DNA from: Spartobacteria bacterium | Lineage (GTDB): Bacteria; Verrucomicrobiota; Verrucomicrobiia; Chthoniobacterales; UBA6821 | Reading direction: 5' to 3' | DNA length: 64,000 bases | Assembly: GCA_947487385.1 (NCBI GenBank) | Contig: CANKWU010000002.1 | Coordinates: 55,050-119,049 of the forward strand | In this document: in pieces, positions 25,473 through 34,432 of the stretch | Numbering within the stretch: position 1 is the stretch's first letter | How the letters are laid out: the number at the start of each line of letters is the position of its first letter | Translations under genes and position numbers: made by a program | Notes under the pieces: generated by a model | What the model was told of the DNA's origin: nothing | What the model saw: the letters and a program-made list of their open reading frames with translations, nothing else | Databases searched by the model: none

Positions 25473-27167
25473 CTAGGGGGTGTGACTGTGGGAGGGAGGA
25501 GTGTATGAGGGATCACGGTAAGCGGCGAGTGATCGCTTACGCGAGAGAAAGATGTTCTGTTCACCGATCACTGTGGCAAGATTCTGGCGATTGAGATCCC
25601 TGCTCAATCCTTCTGTGACGCGCGTGAGGGCAAGGATGACTCCGATTCCCTTAAAATCATTGCATAATTCCAGCAGCGCCCTCCCTGCGGTGAAGTCCAT
25701 GGAGGTAATCGGGCCGCAATCGACGATGATCGCCCTCACCCCCGGGGAGTGGGTGACAAGGTCGCGGATCTCCTGACAAAAATGGGTGGAGTTGGCGTAA
25801 TAGAGATCCGTGCCGAACCAGTAAAGAATCACGCCTGGCTCGACGAAGATGGCGGGGGCGACCTTTTCCATGCGCCAATGGATGTCACGATCTCTCAAGA
25901 CGACGGCAGTGCGGGGTTTGTATCCACGACGGACATGGTCAAGCAGAGAGACAACAATGGCCAGACCGATACCATAACCGACGCCAAGTCCCACAACAGA
26001 GAGAGTGGTGAGCATGGCAACCCAGAACTCCTTGCGACCGCAGATCCAGAGATTACGCAATCCCTTGAGATCAATCATACCGAGTGCCACGACGAAGACG
26101 ATTGCCCCAATGACGCAGAGCGGGAGGTACTTTAATGGTCCGGTAAGAAGGATCAGGACAAGCCCCACAGTCGCCGCCGTGGCGAGGTTGGCAAGTTGGC
26201 TGCGCCCTCCACATGATGCTATCATGGCTGTCTGCGTGGGACTGCCATTGACCACAAAGGTTCCGGAAAGTCCCGCCACCACATTGCCGGCACTCAGACC
26301 AAGGAGGTCGCGATTATCATCCGGGATCGAGTGGTTCCTGACACCAAAGGCTCGGGCGGTCGCCGAACTCTGGGTGATGATCATGACAAAACAGGCTCCG
26401 GCAACGGGAAGCAGCGCCGTCACATCATTCATTGAAACTGTGGGAAAATTAATGGGAGGGAGCCCTCCCTCCACCGGACCGATGAGATGAAAGCCACGAC
26501 CTGCAAAATCGAGGAAATAACTGGCAAGAATTGTACCGATCACCGCAACCAGTGCTCCTGGGAATTTTGGAGCCACCAACCGTGCCGACGCAATGATGGC
26601 AAGGACTAGCAGGGAAACCATCAGAGTGGGAAGATGCACCTCGTGAAGGTGGGTGATCACGGAAGCCAGCTGCGTCAAAGAATCAGGTCCTGTCACCATG
26701 AATCCAAGCATTTGTCCCAAGACAGCAACTCCTACCTGAAAGCCGACTCCTGTTAGGAAACCGATCAGGACGGTTCGTGAAAGGAAATCCGCCAAAAAAC
26801 CGAGACGAAGGATCCAGGCAACCAATAACAGTGCTCCTGTGAGCAGGGCCACTACCGAGGCGTGGGCTAGAAAGTCTACGGTACCGGGATGGGCGATCGG
26901 TGAGACTCCCGACGCCAGGATGGCAGCCGTGGCGGAATCAGCAGCGACGAAGAGCGAACGCGCCCCGCCAAGGAGAGCAAAGGCAATGACCGGGAAAAGG
27001 AGCGTGTAGAGACCGGTGATCACGGGCGTTCCCGCGATCCGGGCATATCCCATTGCCTGCGGGATATTCATCGCCGCCAAGGAAACCCCGGCAATGATTT
27101 CTGAAAGCAACTTCCCCGGTATCAGCGGGAAAATCCCGGGGCTTATTTTCTGGCCCCAAGCTGCCAT
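25473..27167 (-). CDS. SulP family anion transporter with STAS domain
   Basis: Inner-membrane transporter of the SLC26/SulP family. The N-terminal half has the family signature NIPQAMGYARIAGTPVITGLY, and the TM core of about 12 hydrophobic stretches runs to about residue 430. The C-terminal STAS domain contains AIIVDCGPITSMDFTAGRALLEL. The substrate (sulfate, bicarbonate or other) is not determined by sequence. The start is ATG 27167 (MAAWGQKISPG); a GTG at 27203 would extend it by 12 residues. It lies downstream of the FAH-family gene on the same strand. Confidence 0.92.
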   Translation of the reverse strand: MAAWGQKISPGIFPLIPGKLLSEIIAGVSLAAMNIPQAMGYARIAGTPVITGLYTLLFPVIAFALLGGARSLFVAADSATAAILASGVSPIAHPGTVDFLAHASVVALLTGALLLVAWILRLGFLADFLSRTVLIGFLTGVGFQVGVAVLGQMLGFMVTGPDSLTQLASVITHLHEVHLPTLMVSLLVLAIIASARLVAPKFPGALVAVIGTILASYFLDFAGRGFHLIGPVEGGLPPINFPTVSMNDVTALLPVAGACFVMIITQSSATARAFGVRNHSIPDDNRDLLGLSAGNVVAGLSGTFVVNGSPTQTAMIASCGGRSQLANLATAATVGLVLILLTGPLKYLPLCVIGAIVFVVALGMIDLKGLRNLWICGRKEFWVAMLTTLSVVGLGVGYGIGLAIVVSLLDHVRRGYKPRTAVVLRDRDIHWRMEKVAPAIFVEPGVILYWFGTDLYYANSTHFCQEIRDLVTHSPGVRAIIVDCGPITSMDFTAGRALLELCNDFKGIGVILALTRVTEGLSRDLNRQNLATVIGEQNIFLSRKRSLAAYRDPSYTPPSHSHTP

Positions 27168-27226
27168 TCTTACTTTGAGTGAGTTGGGAGAATGTAAAAG
27201 CACAGAGTGATGCTTCAGAAAAATAC

Positions 27227-28027
27227 TCAGACAACCGGATTGGAAAGAACTCCTATGCCATCGATTTCTACCTCGACGCGATCACCAGGCTGTAACCATC
27301 GCTGGGGAGTACGCCCAACGCCAACTCCCGAGGGGGTTCCGGTCAGGATCACGGTGCCGACAGGAAGCGTGGTGTCACCGCTCAGAAACTCGATGAGGGC
27401 AGGTACATCAAAGATCATATCTCCCGTGTAGGAATCTTGAAGCGTCTCCCCATTCACACGCGTCGTGATGCGGAGGGTGTTGGGATCAGGAATCTCATCC
27501 CGTGTGACCATCCATGGTCCCATCGGGGCGAAACTGTCGAAGGACTTGCCACGGCACCACTGGGACCCTCCCCAATCTTTCTGCCAATCCCTGGCACTGA
27601 CATCATTGGCCACGGTATAGCCCAGGACATGCTCAAGAGCATTCTCCCGGGTTGTATTGAGACAGCTCTTTCCGATGACAATCGCCAACTCTCCCTCGTA
27701 ATCGACCTGTGTGGAAATATGCTTCCTTGGAATCCTGATCGGCGATCCGGGATCAAGGAGTGACGAGGGGTTCTTGAAAAAAAGGATGGGAAACTTCGGA
27801 ATCTTGGCATTCATCTCCTCGGCGTGCTGGCGGTAGTTCAGGCCGATGCAGAGAATTGCAGCGGGAACCATCGGAGCAAGCAGGGTGAACGTGGCGACAC
27901 GCTCACCGGTCGGGTGAACCCCTTGGAACGGATCCCCAGAGAGAATCTCCATCGTGGTGCCCAGGTCATCAAGCGGTCGCGCATAATGAATGATGCCATC
28001 TGGGAGCAGGATGCGGGCAATCTTCAT
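27227..28027 (-). CDS. Fumarylacetoacetate hydrolase family protein
   Basis: FAH-superfamily enzyme acting on acylpyruvates or related keto acids, or as a decarboxylase/isomerase in aromatic breakdown. Metal ligands are in VDYEGELAIVIGK (Glu-x-Glu pattern) and NDVSARDWQ, and the fold-typical VILTGTPSGVGVG is near residue 235. The length of 266 suits the single-domain group. No aromatic catabolism genes are adjacent, so the substrate is open; oxaloacetate tautomerase or acylpyruvate hydrolase activity are both possible. Confidence 0.88.
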   Translation of the reverse strand: MKIARILLPDGIIHYARPLDDLGTTMEILSGDPFQGVHPTGERVATFTLLAPMVPAAILCIGLNYRQHAEEMNAKIPKFPILFFKNPSSLLDPGSPIRIPRKHISTQVDYEGELAIVIGKSCLNTTRENALEHVLGYTVANDVSARDWQKDWGGSQWCRGKSFDSFAPMGPWMVTRDEIPDPNTLRITTRVNGETLQDSYTGDMIFDVPALIEFLSGDTTLPVGTVILTGTPSGVGVGRTPQRWLQPGDRVEVEIDGIGVLSNPVV

Positions 28028-28139
28028 GGATTGAAATCTACATTACAACCGGCATGAAGATCATGAAGATTTCACAGGGATGCAGGGGATTGTTCAGGAG
28101 TTTATTCCTTTTGTCTGCAGATCCTCCCGGATCAGGCAT

Positions 28140-28164
28140 CCGATCCTGCAATTAGCAGGATCGG
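28140..28164 (-). terminator. Strong hairpin between methyltransferase and FAH genes
   Basis: CCGATCCTGC and its exact complement GCAGGATCGG enclose a five-base loop, and flanking AGGCAT/ATGCCT extend the pairing. On the minus strand it follows the methyltransferase stop and precedes the FAH gene. No strong T-run follows, so it may reduce read-through or act as a 3' mRNA structure. Confidence 0.5.
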
Positions 28165-28189
28165 ACTTCTCGGCTGATGCCTGGAATGA

Positions 28190-28816
28190 CTAAGCCGTGT
28201 TCCCACACGCCTTTTCCATCTGCATCGCTCGTTCGGCCATATCAGGCCCGAGGTAGCAGTGCGAGCCGACGGAGCGGAATCCATGTCGAGAAAGCATCTT
28301 CCTGTAAAAGGAGGCAGATTGGAGCCCCTCCTTTGGAAAGTCACCGACCAGCGAATCCTCGTCGGTGTAGAGCTCCAGTAAGGCGACCCCTGCTGCTCTA
28401 TGGGCGAGTGAGGCGACACCCTGCTCGAGCTCACCCAGCGACAGGTAGAAGAGCGTGTCGCTGCAAACAATCAGATCATACTCCTCGGCAAGACCGATCT
28501 CCTCAAGTGTGGCAAAGGAGCCGAGGCGGATATTCCGCTTCTTCCCAAAGCGCTCCACAGCATAGTTGCTCGCATCGACTCCGGTGTAGCGGACCTTGGC
28601 TCTCATCGATCTGAGCGCTGGAAACCAGTTCCCCTCCCCGCATCCCACATCGAGGATGGTGCGGACAGAACGCTCCAGATAATACTCCGCGACGGAGAGA
28701 GTCAGGGCTGCCTTCCTGGCGATCGCAGCCTCCGACTTCACCCGTGTTTTCGGATCTCGATACCAGCGGTCGAAATAAGCCCGGTCATAGCGAGATATAT
28801 CGGATTTTCTACTCAT
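28190..28816 (-). CDS. SAM-dependent methyltransferase (class I)
   Basis: Rossmann-fold methyltransferase. Motif I is ILDVGCGEGNWFPAL (SAM binding, near residue 57), followed by YTGVDASNYA (motif II, acidic residue binding the ribose) and YDLIVCSDTLFYL. The length of 208 and the order of motifs match small-molecule or O-/N-methyltransferases. The substrate is unknown. It is transcribed away from ppnP with an 80-base gap. Confidence 0.85.
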   Translation of the reverse strand: MSRKSDISRYDRAYFDRWYRDPKTRVKSEAAIARKAALTLSVAEYYLERSVRTILDVGCGEGNWFPALRSMRAKVRYTGVDASNYAVERFGKKRNIRLGSFATLEEIGLAEEYDLIVCSDTLFYLSLGELEQGVASLAHRAAGVALLELYTDEDSLVGDFPKEGLQSASFYRKMLSRHGFRSVGSHCYLGPDMAERAMQMEKACGNTA

Positions 28817-28896
28817 TCAAAAATTAGGAACTAGAAGATTGAGGATAGTAGATGGGAATCAAATGAGCCTCAATCTCCCAACTTCCCTCCTCGGCC

Positions 28897-29211
28897 TTAG
28901 TCGAGGAAGGAGCAGATATAGTGGCAGGGAGCATCCTTCACTGCGATGGTGAAGCCGGAGCTCGCGGGAACGTCGAAAGCAACCCCCGCTGCATGAGCAT
29001 CCATCTTATCCGATCCATCCAGCACAACTTCACAGGCTCCCTCGACGATCTCCATGCGTTCGGCCTTACCCGTTCCGAAATGATAGGTTCCGGGCAAAAT
29101 GACTCCCACAGTCTTGTGTTCATTATCTTGAGTAATGATCGTATGAGAGATAACGCGACCCTCGAAGTAGATGTTGGCCTTGGCGTGAACGGTAGAATTG
29201 GTGATTTCCAT
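28897..29211 (-). CDS. ppnP: Pyrimidine/purine nucleoside phosphorylase
   Basis: Small cupin-fold phosphorylase (DUF1255/PpnP) that splits nucleosides with phosphate to free base and ribose-1-phosphate. It has the whole short family pattern: KANIYFEGRVISHTI, TVGVILPGTYHFGTG, then MEIVEGACEVVL and the late PASSGFTIAV. The length of 104 is usual. It is divergent from the small secreted protein gene at 29285. Confidence 0.9.
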   Translation of the reverse strand: MEITNSTVHAKANIYFEGRVISHTIITQDNEHKTVGVILPGTYHFGTGKAERMEIVEGACEVVLDGSDKMDAHAAGVAFDVPASSGFTIAVKDAPCHYICSFLD

Positions 29212-29284
29212 GGTGCCGTGATCGTTTCAAGGCCGATCTTTTGCAAGTTCAAATCTCGGCATTTTCCATTCATGATCGTAGGTG

Positions 29285-29749
29285 ATGCGATTCATACCAC
29301 TGATTTTCTTAGGATCTCTCATGCTTTGGGACTCCTTGCTTCGGGCCGAGATCGGGGCCACGCAAGAACAGAGTCTTGCCCGTTATGGGAAGCCCGAGCG
29401 CGATGCCCTAAAGCAGAGCGGATTACTCTACTTCCGAAAGGATGGGATCTGCACGATCGCTCACTTCTACAAGGGCACCTGCGATGTCTTGAGCCTCTTT
29501 TCCGATAAGACAGAATCAGGAGTACCCGTGGATCTACCCGCTGATCGGATTCGCTCTCTGCTGAAAAGCGAGGGTGGCAGTCCCGACTGGAGTGCGGCGG
29601 GATGCTATTCGATCAACGGGGTCTGGAACACACCCGATGGCAAATCCTTCGCCATCTACGACACGATGCGCCACAAACTGGCTATCATGACCCATGACGC
29701 CTACGTGAGGGAAAAAGCTGCGGTCGCTAAAGCTCGTGCCGATAAATAG
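29285..29749 (+). CDS. Small secreted protein of unknown function
   Basis: About 154 residues with a signal peptide (RFIPLIFLGSLMLWDSLLRA, cleavage probably near residue 22). The mature part has GATQEQSLARYGKPE, a phrase seen in many short secreted proteins of this lineage, and a repeated Asp/Gly/Tyr pattern (YFRKDGICTIAHFYKGTCDV) suggesting beta strands. Its start may be GTG 29282 or ATG 29285. It is transcribed towards the terminator at 29.8 kb. No homologous function is recognised. Confidence 0.55.
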   Translation: MRFIPLIFLGSLMLWDSLLRAEIGATQEQSLARYGKPERDALKQSGLLYFRKDGICTIAHFYKGTCDVLSLFSDKTESGVPVDLPADRIRSLLKSEGGSPDWSAAGCYSINGVWNTPDGKSFAIYDTMRHKLAIMTHDAYVREKAAVAKARADK

Positions 29750-29803
29750 TAAATCACTGATCAAAACGCACTCAACCCCAAGGATAAAGATTCTCTAGCT
29801 TAC

Positions 29804-29840
29804 TAAAAAAGCCCGTCCTGAATGAACAGGACGGGCTTTT
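29804..29840. terminator. Bidirectional rho-independent terminator
   Basis: AGCCCGTCCTG and CAGGACGGGCT form an 11-bp perfect stem with a six-base loop. A-run before and T-run after make it work on both strands. It lies between the + strand secreted-protein gene and the - strand PEP-CTERM gene, matching the convergent arrangement. Confidence 0.92.
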
Positions 29841-29875
29841 CGAGGAATATGTTCTAGCTGAAGTAGACTTGGAGC

Positions 29876-31282
29876 TTAGCTCTGCTGCTTGCGGGAACGG
29901 ATGAGGATCAGGCCAGCGACAGCGCTCATGCCGAGCAGCGCCCAGGTGGAGGGCTCAGGAACAGCCTGCTGAACAAATGTTGAACCATTAAGGTCAGCAG
30001 CTGTGACACCAAAGACGAAGATCATGTCTGAACCAGCGACATTAGGGACAAAATCATTGTCATTTACCAAGTAAAGAGTGTGAGTGTTAGTGCCATTGAT
30101 CATGACATCTTCTCCCCAAGCAAGTCCTTCCAGCTTGGCAGGGATGTTGGTGGCTGCAAACCCTGCATTAGTCAATCCGGCGAAGATGTCAAGGAACAGG
30201 GTCCCGTTAACAGCATGGGGAGCCAAGGCATTAGTTCCACTAAGGTTACTGACATCGGTGGCTCCAGTAAGATCAATCTTGATCAATTTTTTATAGGCAG
30301 CGGAAGATCCATCACCTAATCCTTTTCCATCACGCTCGAGAACCAAAAACTCATTAGCATTAATAGCAAGAATCTCACTGCTGTTTTGACTCTTGTTCGT
30401 TCCAACTACATTGTTGTAGGCAAACTGATGAGTGTTACCGCTCTCAATATCTATTTTAATAATACGGTTAAAAGGTCCATCGCCTGGTTTTCCTGAAATG
30501 CTATCCTGCTCTAACGGACTCTGCATGAATCCGTAGAGAGTGGAACCATCTGGAGAAATGGCCAAACCTTCCATGCCTTTATTGGCGATGCGGCCTGTGG
30601 TATTACCATTAATTTCAGTATTTCCTACGGAAGATAAATTAGTGACACCCAGATTGCTAGGAAGAGCAAATGCCTTGGTGCGTTCTCCTGTCGCACGGTC
30701 AAACTGATAAACATAGGGGCCGTATTCATCAGAGACATAGGCATAACGTCCATCAGCAGAGATGCGTACAGCCTCGGGATCGAAGCGGGCATTGTTTGAA
30801 TTCAACGAGCTACTGCCTGAGGCAAAATTGTCAGAGCGTCCGTTAAAGAAATTCTTGTTACCTACAATGGTTGAGGTAGCCCCGTAATTAAGAGCTGTGC
30901 TACTATACAGAAGTGTCGTGCTGTTGAGTGTGGGGGTGAGGTTGAAGACGTTAGGGGTGGTCTGCTGAAGGTTTAAGGTCACATTATGGAGACGTGAGAT
31001 ATAAGAGGTCGTGTTATCCAGAGAGGAGTTCCATGCGCTAGCATTCGGTCCACGATCAGGAGCCATAACAAATTGATTGCCTCCAGCCCATGCAATTCCC
31101 GAACCGACACCGCCAAAAAGATTGGCGGCATTTGTATTTTCAAGCGTCCCAGTAAGACCCGAAAGATCGGTGGTGTTTGTGAATGAAGCCCAAGTTAAGA
31201 GCGAAGGTGCTGCCTGTGCTGCACCGGTGAGAAGCAGTGAGAGAACTGCGGCAGTAGTGATTTGATTGAGATTGCGTTTCAT
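29876..31282 (-). CDS. PEP-CTERM protein with phytase-like esterase domain
   Basis: Secreted protein with a signal peptide (VLSLLLTGAAQAAP). The central region resembles the esterase-like phytase domain (beta-propeller): ARFDPEAVRISADGRYAYVSDEYGPYVY, then NKGMEGLAISPDGSTLYG and KLEGLAWGED. The C-terminus is a textbook PEP-CTERM anchor: VPEPSTWALLGM, a hydrophobic helix and RSRKQQS. An exosortase would cut it and transfer it to a surface or extracellular matrix. The protein is unusually rich in Asn, Ser and Thr, as is common for surface-exposed or glycosylated proteins in this group. Whether it is an active phosphatase is not shown. Confidence 0.85.
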   Translation of the reverse strand: MKRNLNQITTAAVLSLLLTGAAQAAPSLLTWASFTNTTDLSGLTGTLENTNAANLFGGVGSGIAWAGGNQFVMAPDRGPNASAWNSSLDNTTSYISRLHNVTLNLQQTTPNVFNLTPTLNSTTLLYSSTALNYGATSTIVGNKNFFNGRSDNFASGSSSLNSNNARFDPEAVRISADGRYAYVSDEYGPYVYQFDRATGERTKAFALPSNLGVTNLSSVGNTEINGNTTGRIANKGMEGLAISPDGSTLYGFMQSPLEQDSISGKPGDGPFNRIIKIDIESGNTHQFAYNNVVGTNKSQNSSEILAINANEFLVLERDGKGLGDGSSAAYKKLIKIDLTGATDVSNLSGTNALAPHAVNGTLFLDIFAGLTNAGFAATNIPAKLEGLAWGEDVMINGTNTHTLYLVNDNDFVPNVAGSDMIFVFGVTAADLNGSTFVQQAVPEPSTWALLGMSAVAGLILIRSRKQQS

Positions 31283-31336
31283 TAGATTTTTTTAGTTGAT
31301 TTTCAAAGAAAATCTTTAAGCGATAAATAATTAGAA

Positions 31337-32182
31337 TTAAGCGTGCTTGCGTCGGCCAGCAAGAATGAGGACTAGCGCCCCTAGACCAAGGAGCGCATAC
31401 GCAGCCGGCTCAGGAACTGCCGTTCCGCTTACAGTGACATTATCAAAGCGCCAATTGCCGGAGTTGCCCAGTGCTCCATTCGTAGCACTAACACAATCGA
31501 CACCTGTGGAAGCATTCACCAAGCGGAATCCAAAGTTAGCATTATTGGCTGCATTTTCATCGCTAATAGTTGCCGTCAGTCCTGTGAACCAGTTTTGACC
31601 TACTAGGCCTCTAACATAGTATCCATTGACCGTATTGGTAGAACTACTATTGTTAGTTGAAACAAGACCATTGGCGGAACCGTTCAGCGCAAGTGCCGTA
31701 TTGATCCACGAGCTACCATTCGTGCTGTATTGGAATTGGAGATTCGCTGCTCCTGCAGAGGTCACATACCAGTCAAAGCTCACATTGATACTGCTGAAGC
31801 CGGTGGTGGCAACGTTGAACTGGGCTCCTTGAGTACCAATGGGAGCGGCGCTTGACCAGCCATTTGCTGCTCCATTGGTGCCAGCCACTCCACGCACACG
31901 CCATGTTAATGTGGTATTTGTAACGCCACTTGAGCCAGTATCATTTGCCTTTCCTAACGTTACATCAGCTCCGTTGACACCAACGTTTGGAGTTGCATAA
32001 ATATCCATACCGAGCGAAGTGGCGGTGCCGCTACCAGTTGAGGGCGCAGGGGAATTATTTATTCCTGAAGTTAGGGGTTCGAAATTCCACAGGGTGATGG
32101 TTGAAGCTGACTGAGCCTTGGCACCAGTCAGCGTAAGAATCGTGAGGCAGATTGCTGCCGCACTGAAGGATAGTTTTTTCAT
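31337..32182 (-). CDS. PEP-CTERM sorting-domain protein
   Basis: A 281-residue secreted protein. The signal peptide AAICLTILTLTGAKAQS is followed by an Asn/Ser/Thr/Gly-rich beta-rich body with FNVATTGFSSINVSFDWYVT. The C-terminus has VPEPAAYALLGLGALVLILAGRRKHA, a PEP-CTERM motif with helix and basic tail. A cysteine near residue 230 is present in the body. No enzymatic domain is recognised; it is probably an adhesin or matrix component. It lies 54 bases upstream of the phytase-like PEP-CTERM gene and is probably cotranscribed. Confidence 0.8.
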   Translation of the reverse strand: MKKLSFSAAAICLTILTLTGAKAQSASTITLWNFEPLTSGINNSPAPSTGSGTATSLGMDIYATPNVGVNGADVTLGKANDTGSSGVTNTTLTWRVRGVAGTNGAANGWSSAAPIGTQGAQFNVATTGFSSINVSFDWYVTSAGAANLQFQYSTNGSSWINTALALNGSANGLVSTNNSSSTNTVNGYYVRGLVGQNWFTGLTATISDENAANNANFGFRLVNASTGVDCVSATNGALGNSGNWRFDNVTVSGTAVPEPAAYALLGLGALVLILAGRRKHA

Positions 32183-32275
32183 GGAGTTGGCTTTCTTGAT
32201 TTTGGTTTAGATGTGACGGTTTGAAAAAAAGCCCTTCACGAATAACCATTAGCTAAAAACCTGCAACAACTCTTT

Positions 32276-32309
32276 TGTTACAATTTTGCCTTATGGCAAT
32301 TCTGTAACA
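32276..32309. promoter_or_regulatory. Imperfect palindrome in divergent promoter region
   Basis: TGTTACAATTTTGCC (32276-32290) and GGCAATTCTGTAACA (32295-32309) form an inverted repeat with 12 of 15 positions complementary and a four-base loop. It lies 94 bases before the PEP-CTERM gene at 32182 and 135 bases before the cupin-like gene, so it may be an operator for either. A stem-loop function is also possible. Confidence 0.45.
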
Positions 32310-32319
32310 TTTCAACGCA

Positions 32320-32349
32320 ATGCACGGGGATGCAAGGTGATGCACAAGG
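32320..32349. repeat. 10-bp tandem repeat (ATGCA-type units)
   Basis: Three units, ATGCACGGGG, ATGCAAGGTG and ATGCACAAGG, followed by a partial ATGGGG, lie just upstream of the cupin-like gene. Similar ATGCA-rich strings occur in other spacers of this window. Confidence 0.6.
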
Positions 32350-32443
32350 ATGGGGCTCCCTGCCTTTTTGTTCCCCCTACTGGTTCATGGGGAATAACCT
32401 GAGGAATGGTTCTTGTCGCCGGGATGAGGCTACTGAAGAGTCC

Positions 32444-33676
32444 ATGAGTATGGATTCCTTCTTTAAAAAACTCGGTGAGTTAGTGTACGCGCAGTGGAAG
32501 ATGCAGAACTTCGACCTTACTCTGTTCCCAGAAATCGCCCGCAAGGCACTCGAGAAATGCAATCCCTCGAAGCATGTCGATCTGCACGACGTCATCCATG
32601 AATTCCTGCTCCAGGATGATCAACCCTTCCAGAGCTCATCAGGCTTTGGTCAACCCGAGCTGATCCTTTACGACAACCCGAAGTTCTACATTCAGGCGCT
32701 ATTTTGGCTGGATGGGACGACCGATATCCACCAGCACGAGTTCTCGGGAGCATTCCATGTCATGGCCGGATCCAGCATTCATTCGACCTATGACTTCGAC
32801 GCCCCCAAGGCAATCACTGCCCATTTCCGCCTTGGGAACCTCAAACTACGGGACGTTGCGTTGCTGAAAACCGGCAGCACAGTGCCAATCACCTCGGGAC
32901 GAGCCTGCATCCACTCGCTCTTTCATCTGGAAACTCCCTCGGTAACGATTGTCATTCGTACCCATTCCGATCCAGGTACGGGCCCTCAGTTTACGTATCT
33001 CCCGCCTCATGTCGCGCTTGATCCAGTCCAACAAGACACTCTGACGACAAGGCGCAAGCAGTTGCTCGATGTGCTGGAGCAAACGCAGTCTCCGGATTAC
33101 ACTGATCTGGTTGCTGCGATGCTTGGCGAGCTCGATTTTGAACGCGGTTTTTTCATTCTTCAGAATTGCATAGGCTATCTTCGTAATCTTGAAACTTGGG
33201 AGCAGGTCTGGGGCGTCTTCGTTAAGAAACATGGGAATCTCGCCGCGCCGGTGAAGGTAACGCTTGAGGAGATCATCAGACGGGATGCTCTCACCGCAAT
33301 GCGTTCTAGGATCGAGGATGTTGAGCACCGATTTTTTCTGGTGGTGTTGATCAATCTGGAACGTAGGGAGGACATTCTGCGATTGGTTGCCAAGCAGGGC
33401 CATGGGGATGCATTGGCAACGATCATAAGTTGGGCGGAGGAACTGATCCAGATAACCGACTCGGGTCTTTGGATGCTCGACGCTAAGTTGCCGTGGATAA
33501 CTGGATTAGAAGAAGAGGATCATCCATTGATCTTCCTGAAGGCCCTCCATTACTTGATCAAGGGAGAGAGCAGTCGCGGAAAAATCCCGACTGAACTCAA
33601 GTCCCTGGGAGCACGAAACTTTGCGCAGATCAAAGAGATCTTTTTCCGATCGAGTTGGCGCGTACTCATTCGATGA
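32444..33676 (+). CDS. Cupin-like protein with large helical C-terminal domain
   Basis: Unknown 411-residue protein. Residues 70-175 have a cupin pattern: IHQHEFSGAFHVM with His96 and His98, then a later IHSLFHLETP with His157. This is compatible with a metal-binding cysteine-dioxygenase-like site. The C-terminal half (about 195-410) is mostly helical, with TPR-like stretches including YTDLVAAMLGELDFERGFFIL. It has no signal peptide, so it is probably cytoplasmic. The start may be ATG 32444 or 32450; earlier in-frame codons run through a repeat region. It precedes a START-like secreted protein. Confidence 0.5.
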   Translation: MSMDSFFKKLGELVYAQWKMQNFDLTLFPEIARKALEKCNPSKHVDLHDVIHEFLLQDDQPFQSSSGFGQPELILYDNPKFYIQALFWLDGTTDIHQHEFSGAFHVMAGSSIHSTYDFDAPKAITAHFRLGNLKLRDVALLKTGSTVPITSGRACIHSLFHLETPSVTIVIRTHSDPGTGPQFTYLPPHVALDPVQQDTLTTRRKQLLDVLEQTQSPDYTDLVAAMLGELDFERGFFILQNCIGYLRNLETWEQVWGVFVKKHGNLAAPVKVTLEEIIRRDALTAMRSRIEDVEHRFFLVVLINLERREDILRLVAKQGHGDALATIISWAEELIQITDSGLWMLDAKLPWITGLEEEDHPLIFLKALHYLIKGESSRGKIPTELKSLGARNFAQIKEIFFRSSWRVLIR

Positions 33677-33730
33677 TTCGCCGGACGAGTCCCTGTTGAC
33701 CGTTGTAGAGTGAACGATAAGAATCACAGT

Positions 33731-34420
33731 ATGCGTCGTTCACTACCCTTTCTTCCCATCTTTCTTCTCATTCTCTTGGGATCATGGAGCTTGATGGCGG
33801 CAGCATTGGCCGAGGGAGAACTCTGGAATGCTTTGCCACATTCGGAGCAAAGGGAGCTACTTGAAGGTAAAGTGGTCAAACTGGAGGAGGATGTGGATGG
33901 GAGCGCATGGCCCCGGTTCATCATTTATCATTTGGTCAAATCCCCACCGGCTGCGGTTGCCGCAGTCTTCTGGAACTGCGAGTTGGATCCCAAATACATC
34001 CCCTCCTGCACCTCCGTCAAAATCCTAAACTCCCCGGAACCAGGAGTGGTCAATGCGCAATACACGCTGAGCATGCCCTTTTTTCTTCCAGACGAGGTCT
34101 ACGTCTCCCGAAACAAGTTGAGGAAACTTTCACCCTCAGGTTACGAGATTTCGTGGAGAGTACCCCCGTCTCGGTACTCGAAATCCTCGGTCGGAAGCCT
34201 CCGGGTCGAGGAACATGGCGACAGAACCCTGATCCGCTACACGAATTTAGTGATACCCTCAAGTCGCTTTGCGAGCCTGCTTCGCTCGACGGCGGCCACT
34301 CAGGTAGTGGAGAGTGTGAAGGCCCTAGTAGCACAAGTCATCTCGGAGATCGAACAGACACCCACGCTTTTGGAGAAACAACTTCAGGCACTCGAACAAT
34401 CGAGCGGAAAATCCCAGTAA
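33731..34420 (+). CDS. START/SRPBCC-like secreted protein
   Basis: A 229-residue protein with an N-terminal signal peptide (LPFLPIFLLILLGSWSLMAAALA). The body matches the START-like lipid-binding fold in outline: PAAVAAVFWNCELDPKYIPSC, a beta-strand run, then GDRTLIRYTNLVIPSSRFASLL and a final helix AATQVVESVKALVAQV, which closes the pocket in SRPBCC folds. ATG 33731 is preferred over GTG 33710 as it gives a clean signal peptide. It may bind a hydrophobic ligand in the periplasm. It is followed by a TauE/SafE transporter 12 bases later. Confidence 0.65.
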   Translation: MRRSLPFLPIFLLILLGSWSLMAAALAEGELWNALPHSEQRELLEGKVVKLEEDVDGSAWPRFIIYHLVKSPPAAVAAVFWNCELDPKYIPSCTSVKILNSPEPGVVNAQYTLSMPFFLPDEVYVSRNKLRKLSPSGYEISWRVPPSRYSKSSVGSLRVEEHGDRTLIRYTNLVIPSSRFASLLRSTAATQVVESVKALVAQVISEIEQTPTLLEKQLQALEQSSGKSQ

Positions 34421-34432
34421 GGCTTCCGTTCT

